From a virus: a stretch of 38,078 bases of DNA. The DNA lies in IMG/VR virus record IMGVR_UViG_3300044802_000094, positions 1-38,078 of that record; one strand, written 5' to 3'. Positions 21,011 through 28,490 of this stretch are shown in pieces (position 1 is the stretch's first letter; each line of letters starts with the position of its first letter). The translations under genes and the position numbers were made by a program. The notes beneath the pieces are model-generated. The model saw only the letters and a list, made by a program, of their open reading frames with translations. It did not search any database and was not told where the DNA came from.

Positions 21011-21467
21011 GGTTGCGGTCTTTAGTGGAAGGTACGACCCACCGCACCTTGGGCACCTAATCACTATTTTGAGTATCGCAGCTTTGTTCGGTAGGGTTAT
21101 CGTTGTGATTCTGGATTACGAGGAACGCGAAGCATGTACCTCAGGGGAAGCGCAAAAGATATTTAATTCGGTATTCGACATGATTTTCCCCGGAGGTTTG
21201 AGAAGTAAGGTGGAGGTGGTGATTCATGATAAGCATTTTGGTAAAATTACTTTCGCTGAATATGACCTATTTCTTAGGAATATTGGGGTTTGTTACAACC
21301 ATTGCACTTATCTATCAGGGAATCCTGAAGTATTGGCGAATATGGAAAGGCAACAGATAAAACATTCTGCTTTCCCGAGGAGTTACGACAAGTTTTATAC
21401 TGGAACGGTTATTAGGGAGCGGTTGAGGTTTATTGATAAAGGTGACGTGAGTGTGTTGGAGGAATAG
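20991..21467 (+). CDS. HxGH nucleotidyltransferase (cytidylyl-/NMN-adenylyltransferase-like)
   Basis: 158 aa from ATG 20991 with GAAGAGGA upstream. The nucleotidyltransferase motif is VAVFSGRYDPPHLGHLITI (HxGH), and the C-terminal ISSxxx-type motif is replaced by FYTGTVIRERL (T-G-T-x-I-R), as in the family. Such enzymes make CDP-alcohols or NAD. Followed directly by a LicD-like gene, formation of an activated alcohol such as CDP-choline is an attractive but unproven idea. Confidence 0.78.
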   Translation: MQNQPNKVAVFSGRYDPPHLGHLITILSIAALFGRVIVVILDYEEREACTSGEAQKIFNSVFDMIFPGGLRSKVEVVIHDKHFGKITFAEYDLFLRNIGVCYNHCTYLSGNPEVLANMERQQIKHSAFPRSYDKFYTGTVIRERLRFIDKGDVSVLEE

Positions 21468-22475
21468 ATGGATAAGTTCTACACTGCATTGTCCTCTTTG
21501 TTTCGAAGGTCTTTTAAGCAGTGGGCTATCATTGATAGTACCCTGGCTTATTTCGTCGCTACGGGTACACTTAAGGGCTGCAAGGAGGTTCACATTGCAG
21601 TTACGGGGGATACTGAAGCTTACCACTTCATGCAGCAACTTCATGAGTTTATAGCGAACGAACAAGTAATAGTTCATCACGTTGATGATATGAGGACACC
21701 GATCGAGGAGATGCCGGTGGATTGGGACAGGGACACATTGAAGTTCCCGGCGAACCTTGGGGAAGTTCTCGATAATTATAGTCCCCATTGGGGTGGCAAG
21801 TACAAGAGAACCCGTGAGTACCCGAAGAATTGTTTCTTTGACGAGGAACGAAGAAAGGGTGGCCATGAGTTTATCGCAAAGATGCTTGAATGTGGAGACA
21901 AGGTAGGAATAGTGGATAAGATGTTCCTTGGGTTTGGAAATGTTCTTGGATACGCCTTGTATGGGGATTTCCTTCCGAACGATAACGACATTGATATGTG
22001 TTTCCTTGATGGAATACCCCAGGAGCAGCGTCAGGCCTATTTGGATGAGTGTAAGGACGCAGGGTTGACTGAGAACAGGGAATGCGGACCTACGACTGTA
22101 GAGGGTAAGTATTCGTGGTTTTCGTCAGGCCCAAAGTCTCCTATGATTGAACACGGGGTTAAAAGCTGTAAATGGTTTTGGTTTGAGCACGGAGGCTATT
22201 ATTGGCACTCAAAAGGCACGAACTGGATAGGCCACAGAGGGCTTAATAAGGAATTCCCAACAGCCAAGGGGATACCAACTACTATTTTCAATGGAGAGTT
22301 GAAGAAGGTGCAATTTGGCGATGTGGCGGTTCAGATACCAAAGAACATTGGCCAGTGTTTGGATTGGTGGTACCCTGGTTGGTTGATTAGGAAGAAGGAG
22401 CAGAGTGCAGAGAAGGCTATTTTGGTTATGCCAAAAGAGGAACGGCGGTATTGGTACATTGAGGTGAGGGAATGA
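21468..22475 (+). CDS. LicD-like phosphotransferase
   Basis: 335 aa, ATG directly after the previous stop, GGAGG upstream. The first about 130 residues are of unknown type. The middle carries the LicD/NTase signature KMFLGFGNVLGYALYGDFLPNDNDIDMCFL with the D-x-D metal site, and the end has KKVQFGDVAVQIPKNIGQCLDWWYPGWL. LicD proteins transfer phosphocholine or similar groups to surface glycans. Adjacent genes for a nucleotidyltransferase and glycosyltransferases support a glycan-decoration pathway. It overlaps the next gene by 4 nt. Confidence 0.78.
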   Translation: MDKFYTALSSLFRRSFKQWAIIDSTLAYFVATGTLKGCKEVHIAVTGDTEAYHFMQQLHEFIANEQVIVHHVDDMRTPIEEMPVDWDRDTLKFPANLGEVLDNYSPHWGGKYKRTREYPKNCFFDEERRKGGHEFIAKMLECGDKVGIVDKMFLGFGNVLGYALYGDFLPNDNDIDMCFLDGIPQEQRQAYLDECKDAGLTENRECGPTTVEGKYSWFSSGPKSPMIEHGVKSCKWFWFEHGGYYWHSKGTNWIGHRGLNKEFPTAKGIPTTIFNGELKKVQFGDVAVQIPKNIGQCLDWWYPGWLIRKKEQSAEKAILVMPKEERRYWYIEVRE

Positions 22476-23239
22476 GAACAGGAATTTGCGCAGTTATTAA
22501 GGATTGCCGAGAGATTTATTTAAGGGAGTGGGTTGAGTGGCACACTGCTCTTGGATTTGACAATTTTATTATCTACGACAACGGATCGGTAAAACCGATA
22601 AGAGAAACACTTTCTGAGTATAAAAATGTTCTTGTGTACAATTGGAATGAAAGGTACGCTCAGAAAGCTATCTATCGGGACTGCCTACAGAAACAGAAGG
22701 CCGGATGTTTACCGACATGCGATTGGCTTGCCTTCATCGATGACGACGAATTCATAATGGTGGAGAATAAAGAGAAATCGATAAAAGATATTATCGGGGG
22801 TTGCTACGGATCGGCACTTGCTCTGAATTGGTTGGTTTTCGGAGGGGCTAATGAGAAGAACGATACGCCCCAAGTAGATAAGCTGTTGAATCGGATTTCA
22901 GTAGGTCAGCAGCCGAACCACCATGTAAAATCAATAGTCCAGCCGAGAAGGGTAAAGGATTACCATACCCCCCATAATTTCTACGTGCAGGGAGGAAACA
23001 CCGTTGATGTTTTTAATGAACCGATAATTGGGCCATTTACTGAGCACCCGACAGATAGGATTGCGTGGATAAATCATTATTGGGGAAGAAGCCCGGAGGA
23101 ATTCAGAGAGAAATGTGCAAAGGGTAGAGTAGATATTCCGGGACTGCAGAGAGATTTTCAGGAGTATTTGGATATTCAGAGTTTAGCCTCGGTATTTGAT
23201 GATCGAGCAAAACAGAGGAAGTATGAAAAAAATACATAG
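22472..23239 (+). CDS. Glycosyltransferase (GT92/Glyco_tranf_2_4-like)
   Basis: 255 aa. The pattern fits GT-A enzymes of the GT92 type: CAVIKDCREIYLREWVEWHTALGFDNFIIYDNGS, QKAIYRDCL, CDWLAFIDDDEFI (D-x-D-E-F metal site), and later NHYWGRSPEEFREK. It transfers a sugar onto an unknown acceptor. ATGA overlap with the LicD-like gene; 17-nt overlap with the next gene. No membrane segment seen. Confidence 0.85.
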   Translation: MRTGICAVIKDCREIYLREWVEWHTALGFDNFIIYDNGSVKPIRETLSEYKNVLVYNWNERYAQKAIYRDCLQKQKAGCLPTCDWLAFIDDDEFIMVENKEKSIKDIIGGCYGSALALNWLVFGGANEKNDTPQVDKLLNRISVGQQPNHHVKSIVQPRRVKDYHTPHNFYVQGGNTVDVFNEPIIGPFTEHPTDRIAWINHYWGRSPEEFREKCAKGRVDIPGLQRDFQEYLDIQSLASVFDDRAKQRKYEKNT

Positions 23240-23684
23240 AGCAAACTATTGCCAGCAGAACGGGCTTATTGAAATCTTATTAAGGATGCCCTTTGAGTTT
23301 AGGGGGAGCGCGATGGCTGAGATAGGATCATTCTACGGTGAGTCGGCATGTATTTGGTCTTTATTCTTTAACCCTGTTTATTGTGTTGATGCATTTTTCC
23401 CTAATGAGGATGTTCACCAAACAGGGGATGAGGTCTATGATATCCCAGAGGATTTGAGCATGGTTTACGTTGATGCCGACCATAAATATAGTGCAGTGAA
23501 AGAAGACATTTTGGCGTATTGGCCAAAGGTCAAGATGAATGGGTTTATGTGCGGCCATGATTATGGTTTAAAAGACCCGAGAGGTGATGGGGTTAAACCA
23601 GCGGTTGATGAGATATTTGGAAGCCCGGATGTTGTTTTCGAAGATACAAGTTGGCTTGTGAAGAAAAGTCCAGGAAGGCTATAA
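23223..23684 (+). CDS. Compact class I methyltransferase (Methyltransf_24-like)
   Basis: 153 aa from ATG 23223 with AGAGGAAG upstream. The SAM-binding entry is MAEIGSFYGESACIWS followed by VYCVDAFFP; the C-terminal part has MVYVDADHKYSAVKEDILAYWPKVKMNGFMCGHDY and GVKPAVDEIFG. These are the ends of the family; about 50 residues normally between them (after VDAFFP) are missing, so the protein is either a compact variant or the product of an internal deletion. Likely substrate a sugar. The stop overlaps the next ATG (TAATG). Confidence 0.72.
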   Translation: MKKIHRANYCQQNGLIEILLRMPFEFRGSAMAEIGSFYGESACIWSLFFNPVYCVDAFFPNEDVHQTGDEVYDIPEDLSMVYVDADHKYSAVKEDILAYWPKVKMNGFMCGHDYGLKDPRGDGVKPAVDEIFGSPDVVFEDTSWLVKKSPGRL

Positions 23685-24454
23685 TGGAAAACCCCAAGGT
23701 TTCAGTTATCATCGTTACGTACGACAATTGGTTAATGTCTAAGCAGTGCTTTGATTTTTTGCAGTTTTGCACCGAGAAGGTTTCAAAAGAAATCGTGGTG
23801 GTCGATAATGGCTCTCCTCCTGAGATGATCGAGGAACTCAAGAAATATCCCGGTATCAGGTTTTTAAGGAACGATCACGGGAAGACTCATTTTGCTCAAG
23901 GGTGTAACAAGGGGGCTTTCTTCGCAGTTGGAAAGTATTTTTTATTTCTCAATAACGATACATTATTTACAGATGATTTTATTACCCCGATGATAGCTAA
24001 TATGGATGATCCAAAGGTGGGGATAGTAGGAGCTAAGTGTATTTATCTTAATGGGACTATTCAGCATGCAGGGGTAGGGTTTAAAAAGAACGGATCACCA
24101 AGGCATGTTTATAAAAATTGGCCGGAAGATGCACCGGACGTGAATTTTAAGAAAGAGTTTCAGTCGGTGACAGCCGCATGTATGCTGGTTCGCAGGGAAG
24201 CCTATTATCAGGTTAACGGATTCGACGAAATATTTAAGACCGGCAAGGAAGATGTAGATTTTTGTTTGAAGGTTGGACAAGCGGGATGGAAGATTATTTA
24301 TGAGCCCAAGGCTCGTATTATTCATTTTGAGCATAAGTCACCCGGAAGACATGACTTCGATGAATATAACAGGGCAATCTATTTGCAGCGTTGGGGCGGA
24401 AAAGTGAGAGAGGATATCAGTGTAATTAAGGCTTTGGGAAATGTAGTTAAGTAA
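23684..24454 (+). CDS. Family 2 glycosyltransferase
   Basis: 256 aa, starting in a TAATG overlap. Classic GT2: KVSVIIVTYDNWLMSKQCF, EIVVVDNGSPPEM, YFLFLNNDTLFTDDFI (DxD-like), VGIVGAKCIYLNGTIQHAGV, FQSVTAACMLVRREAYYQVNGFDEIF, KEDVDFCLKVGQAGWKIIYEPKARIIHFEH. It adds a sugar in a polysaccharide or rhamnan-type pathway. Last gene of the cassette. Confidence 0.92.
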   Translation: MENPKVSVIIVTYDNWLMSKQCFDFLQFCTEKVSKEIVVVDNGSPPEMIEELKKYPGIRFLRNDHGKTHFAQGCNKGAFFAVGKYFLFLNNDTLFTDDFITPMIANMDDPKVGIVGAKCIYLNGTIQHAGVGFKKNGSPRHVYKNWPEDAPDVNFKKEFQSVTAACMLVRREAYYQVNGFDEIFKTGKEDVDFCLKVGQAGWKIIYEPKARIIHFEHKSPGRHDFDEYNRAIYLQRWGGKVREDISVIKALGNVVK

Positions 24455-24493
24455 CCTCTTCAATATAAGATATTGTATTAAAAATAAAATAAA

Positions 24494-24522
24494 TTGATTT
24501 TTAATCGCTTGAATGTTATATT
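24494..24522 (+). promoter_or_regulatory. Promoter P5 (TTGATT-17-TATATT)
   Basis: TTGATT 24494-24499, 17-bp spacer, TATATT 24517-24522 followed by ATAG; same -35 and -10 as P1. Expected start near 24529. Confidence 0.75.
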
Positions 24523-24528
24523 ATAGTT

Positions 24529-24654
24529 GAAATCCGTTTTCGAGCTTGGGAAGGCGCAGGAAGCGGATATCCTTGAAACGACAACATTGCGTCTTCCCAA
24601 CGCTCTGGCCCTGTTAGGGCTGAAAATTAGTTCCTAACAGGGCTATTTTATTTT
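24529..24654 (+). ncRNA. Structured small RNA with own promoter and terminator
   Basis: The transcript from P5 would form a long hairpin: TTGGGAAGGCGCA (24546-24558) pairs with TGCGTCTTCCCAA (24588-24600) over 13 bp with one G-U, extended by GAGC (24542-24545) with GCTC (24602-24605) across a one-base bulge. Its loop contains the self-complementary GGATATCC. A terminator follows at once. No frame of note exists inside. It lies between the glycan cassette and the portal operon. It resembles no RNA family I recognise. Confidence 0.65.
24608..24654 (+). terminator. Terminator of the small RNA
   Basis: An 11-bp perfect stem (GCCCTGTTAGG 24608-24618 with CCTAACAGGGC 24633-24643) followed by TATTTTATTTTA. 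It ends where the next gene's ATG begins. Confidence 0.8.
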
Positions 24655-24909
24655 ATGCAACCTAAAAAAGTGATACGTTGTCAAAGTAAAATTCATACCG
24701 AGCACCAGGGGAATATCTTGGCGGCGGTAGACGGTAATTCTCTTTTTCTTAAGTGTCCTGATCGTGGATGTCGAAGGTGGACGCGCTTGACGATTATTAT
24801 ACCGGGAATAAAGTTCAATTTATCCGAAGCAGGAATTGTCCAAGACGTTATGCCGGAAGACTACCATCTGCACCTCGAGCCCGCAACGGTTGTGGTAGGG
24901 AAGCGATGA
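24655..24909 (+). CDS. Com-like zinc-knuckle protein
   Basis: 84 aa. ATG 24655 sits in the terminator's T-rich tail and has no clear Shine-Dalgarno; translation could be weak or depend on read-through. The pattern IRCQSKIHTEHQGNILAAVDGNSLFLKCPDRGCRRW resembles the small Mu Com-type zinc proteins, with Cys8, Cys33 and Cys38 and histidines as ligands. The stop overlaps the portal ATG (ATGA), so it may serve to couple portal translation. Confidence 0.55.
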   Translation: MQPKKVIRCQSKIHTEHQGNILAAVDGNSLFLKCPDRGCRRWTRLTIIIPGIKFNLSEAGIVQDVMPEDYHLHLEPATVVVGKR

Positions 24910-27005
24910 ATATTCTTAAGACATCATTGAAAGAACGCAGCAGTAATTCGGATGTCGGAATAACGACTATCACAGAGTTTGACAAGGCGTATTCGGTACA
25001 GAAGGCTGACTTTGATCGTGGTGCAAGAGCATGGCGAAGGTATTTTCCGATTGAATATGGGAAGTGGGACGCAGACGCCCTTAAGGTTCTTCAGGAGGAG
25101 TTTAGACATCCGGTTCAGTTTGATATTGTCGGCCCCAAAGTGGATACTCTTGCTGGTTCTCTTGTGTCTGATTTACCAGACCCTACGTGGAGTCCAGTTC
25201 AAGGACAGAAGGGGTTACTCACCGAAGCTATCGCGGAGTCATATTTTACCGACAAAGACCTTTACAATTTTGACGATGTTTTACTTAAGGTTTTTCGTGA
25301 TGGTTTGGTGCATTGCGGTGACTGTGAACTCATAGAAGATTATCAATTTCACACCCCAAGGATTTCTTTGGTTCGGATCATGTACGGGTTTTTGGTTTGG
25401 GAGCCTTATTGGCTCACCGATGATGACCGTGATGCTGAAGTTTGTTATCGAGTAGCGTATATGAACGCCGCCAAGCTGATTAAGAAGTATCAACACGCCA
25501 CAGATGAAATTCTTCGTGAGGCTAAGGCCTACAAGAAGGACATGAGCAACTACCAGCCTAACCCCACGGATAGACAGAAGCAGCTGGATGGTAGAGTCGG
25601 TGACGAATTCCAAGTAATCGAAAAGCATTTCCTTGAACATATAAGGACCACTAGGCTTCTTGGTCGTCAAGAAGGGGGAATGACGTGGATACCTTTTCCG
25701 ATCGGGAAGGACCGAGCGTACCTTGAGGCTTTCGCAGAGATAAATCAGATCGATTGGACTACGGTAATTGAAGACACTTACGATGATAGAATTCATTACG
25801 TTACTACTGTAGTTCGAGAGCTGAGTAACGCCGAAATCCAAGTAGAGAAAAAGTCGAAGATTCAGGTCAATGGTCTTCCGTACTATCATTTCACGACTAT
25901 GCGATACGGTGGAAAGAATCTTGGATACCCCGAGACAATGGAAGGTGTAGAAGACACGATCAATAAGCGGGAAAGCCTTGTGACTGAGCTTATTTCAAAG
26001 GCTAATGGTGGTTCGAGCTTGGTGAACGAAGAGCTTTTCCCGGACCCGAAAAAGCGCCAAGAGTGGACGAAGAAAAAGAACAAACCAGGGCATGCGGAAT
26101 TTGTAAATCTCGATGGTGTCAAGAATACCATACAGAATATCGCGAACAATCAATATCCGAACGCGGTTATTGATCAAATAAACCGGATGTACGACAAGGT
26201 TTTGCCGTTGGTCTCCAGAGTTTCGGATGCTATGAATTCAGTAAGTAGTAGTGATTCGGGGGTTCTCTTTGAACGAAAGTTTCAAACAAACATGATTGCC
26301 AATACCCTAATAAATAGGGGAATGCGGCAATTTATTAATAATATTGCTGAAGGTTATTTCTACCAGTGGCAGATTACCTATGCAAACCATGAGCATGAAG
26401 TGGTTTTCAGGGACGGTAAGACTAGCGTAATTTTGAACCAGCGTGTTGGAGACATGGTTTACAATGACGTTAAGAGCGTTCCCCGATGTAGAGTAGTAAT
26501 TGCCGAGAACACAAAGAGCCAGACGTACCAGATGCGGTGGAGAAGCGTTTGGAGTGAGATGTTGACCGCTATTCGGCCCGATGTAGCGCCGGCGCATTAC
26601 ATGCTCGCGCTCAAGAATTTCTTCGAAACTATTCAGGTAAACGATGAAGATAAGGCTCAAGTCAAAACCCTTAATGAATTGGTTATGATGATAGCTAGGC
26701 TGAATTTGATTTCTCAGGCTGCGAAGTTCCAGACAGACACTCAGAGCAGCACCTTGCAGGGTATGCAGGTTGATATGCAGATTCAGCAGATGATGAGCCA
26801 GCTTAACCAGCAGTTCGAGCAGCCGCAGCCGCAGGGCCACATGGAGCCCCAGGCAAGCCAGCAGATTCAGTACCCCCAACAAGGGGTTAATCCACAGCAA
26901 GAACCGGCTCCTCAGGGAGCCATTGAAAGTATGAATCCACCAACGGTTGAGGCGGTATCAGGTGGGATGCCAACAAATCCGGCAATGACCGGGGTATCTC
27001 AATGA
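24906..27005 (+). CDS. Portal protein (P22-type size)
   Basis: 699 aa from ATG 24906, overlapping the previous stop. Features of long podovirus portals: ADALKVLQEEFRHPVQFDIVGPKVDTLAGSLVSDLPD near the N-terminus, YGFLVWEPYWLTDDDRDAEVC, a central GGKNLGYPETMEGVEDTINKRESLVTELISKANGG, and a Gln/Pro-rich C-terminal tail (from about residue 600) like a flexible barrel/tail. It forms the dodecameric DNA gate at the capsid vertex and docks terminase. Position after the packaging genes and before scaffold and capsid is canonical. Confidence 0.87.
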   Translation: MNILKTSLKERSSNSDVGITTITEFDKAYSVQKADFDRGARAWRRYFPIEYGKWDADALKVLQEEFRHPVQFDIVGPKVDTLAGSLVSDLPDPTWSPVQGQKGLLTEAIAESYFTDKDLYNFDDVLLKVFRDGLVHCGDCELIEDYQFHTPRISLVRIMYGFLVWEPYWLTDDDRDAEVCYRVAYMNAAKLIKKYQHATDEILREAKAYKKDMSNYQPNPTDRQKQLDGRVGDEFQVIEKHFLEHIRTTRLLGRQEGGMTWIPFPIGKDRAYLEAFAEINQIDWTTVIEDTYDDRIHYVTTVVRELSNAEIQVEKKSKIQVNGLPYYHFTTMRYGGKNLGYPETMEGVEDTINKRESLVTELISKANGGSSLVNEELFPDPKKRQEWTKKKNKPGHAEFVNLDGVKNTIQNIANNQYPNAVIDQINRMYDKVLPLVSRVSDAMNSVSSSDSGVLFERKFQTNMIANTLINRGMRQFINNIAEGYFYQWQITYANHEHEVVFRDGKTSVILNQRVGDMVYNDVKSVPRCRVVIAENTKSQTYQMRWRSVWSEMLTAIRPDVAPAHYMLALKNFFETIQVNDEDKAQVKTLNELVMMIARLNLISQAAKFQTDTQSSTLQGMQVDMQIQQMMSQLNQQFEQPQPQGHMEPQASQQIQYPQQGVNPQQEPAPQGAIESMNPPTVEAVSGGMPTNPAMTGVSQ

Positions 27006-27042
27006 TAACAAACCCGCAAGACCAAAAGAAAGGATTTGAAAA

Positions 27043-28440
27043 ATGAACTTTGCAACGGAGCAAGACAGGGTGAAAGCCTTAGAAGGGCTTGAAGAAACCC
27101 CCTCTAATTTATCGAAGTTGGAGGAGATTAGATCAGCGTCAATCGGTGCCGAACCGGCAAAAACAACCCCGGAAGGTACTGAGGCGGCGAAGCCTGTTGA
27201 AGAGAAGAAACCCGAAGGTGTTTCCGATGAAGTCTTTACGATTTCAAAGAAAGACTTACCCGAGGGCTACGATTCGATAGGTAAGGTTTTCAAGTCTTTA
27301 AAGGAATCACAAGAACTGATTGCTCGACAGCAGGGTTTTATTCGAGAAAAGCTTGGCGAATCAACGGCGCATACTCCCCAGGTTACCGAGGCGATTGCGC
27401 GCGCGGAGAAAGCTGAAGCTGAACTCGCAGCACTCAAAGGCAGTGCGACCCCACAGCAAGGGACATCGGTTAATATCGCGACGGTACAGGCTGAAATAGC
27501 CCGTATTGAGCAGAGACAGACCGAGCTTGATGCTCAGGCGGACAAAGACCCGGATATCGCTTTCACAAGTGATTACCAGAAGAAAATCCGGGAACTTTCG
27601 CGCATGCAGACCAAGAATCTTAATCTTTTGACGGCCCTCTACAATAAGGCTCAGACGGAGATTAGGGAAACGCGGACTGTTGCCGATGGGTACGTGCAGA
27701 GTTTCAAACAAAGCGAAGAAGAAGAAGTTGGAAAGAAGGCTCGTCAGGCGCTTTACGACGAGATTACTTCCGTGGACGTTCCTGAACTGAAGCTTTCAAA
27801 AAAAGCCGAAGAGGTGGAAGGTGAATACGTTAAGTGGCGTGCAGATATCGCCCTTGCGTACTTCGGAAGACCGGCGCAGACGAATGCGGAGTTGTTTACC
27901 GCTCTCGGACAGCTTCAACTTAAAAACCCTGACCTTTTGGCGAAATGCCAAATTGCCGGTATTAAGGCAGACCCAACGGAGGATGTCAAGAGATACATTT
28001 CATTATGTGAAATGCTTGATTTTCAACTTGGGTATCGGAAAGACCCGGTAACGGGCCAGACAATGCGGCTTATGAAGCAAGACCCGGTAACGGGCCAGCA
28101 GATTCCGCTTGTTCTTCCGAGTCTTAAGGCTGCGATTCAGCAGAAACGCCTTGAGGAAGGGCATTACGAAAAGCAACGCGATGGCGCGTTTCAACAGGGT
28201 GCTCAATCGGTAGCCGAGGCAGCGGCCAGACGCGACCAAGGGGCACTTGAACTTGATACCCATGGCGATCAAGGGCAAGTTGTAAATGACGGTAAGTGGG
28301 CGGTTGACGTTCTTACCGACACCGATGCCGAAGAGCAGGCCATGAGGGCATACCGTAAGGGTGACAAAGCTCCTATGGAAAAGATTCAAAAAGCAAGAAA
28401 GCTTTTGAATATGCCGCCAATTAGCTTCGATGAAGCCTAA
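27043..28440 (+). CDS. Scaffolding protein
   Basis: 465 aa, ATG 27043 with AAAGGA. Highly charged, Glu/Lys/Ala/Gln-rich, with long predicted coiled coil (residues about 105-240: TEAIARAEKAEAELAALKG ... RTVADGYVQSFKQSEEEEVGKKARQAL) and no globular enzyme motif. Between portal and capsid genes this composition marks a scaffold that directs procapsid assembly and is then released. Residues about 334-355 hold a DPVTGQ repeat. Identity rests on position and composition. Confidence 0.8.
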   Translation: MNFATEQDRVKALEGLEETPSNLSKLEEIRSASIGAEPAKTTPEGTEAAKPVEEKKPEGVSDEVFTISKKDLPEGYDSIGKVFKSLKESQELIARQQGFIREKLGESTAHTPQVTEAIARAEKAEAELAALKGSATPQQGTSVNIATVQAEIARIEQRQTELDAQADKDPDIAFTSDYQKKIRELSRMQTKNLNLLTALYNKAQTEIRETRTVADGYVQSFKQSEEEEVGKKARQALYDEITSVDVPELKLSKKAEEVEGEYVKWRADIALAYFGRPAQTNAELFTALGQLQLKNPDLLAKCQIAGIKADPTEDVKRYISLCEMLDFQLGYRKDPVTGQTMRLMKQDPVTGQQIPLVLPSLKAAIQQKRLEEGHYEKQRDGAFQQGAQSVAEAAARRDQGALELDTHGDQGQVVNDGKWAVDVLTDTDAEEQAMRAYRKGDKAPMEKIQKARKLLNMPPISFDEA

Positions 28441-28490
28441 ACGCACATTGGATGCGTAGGAAACGAAAATTCACATTATTTGGAGGAACT

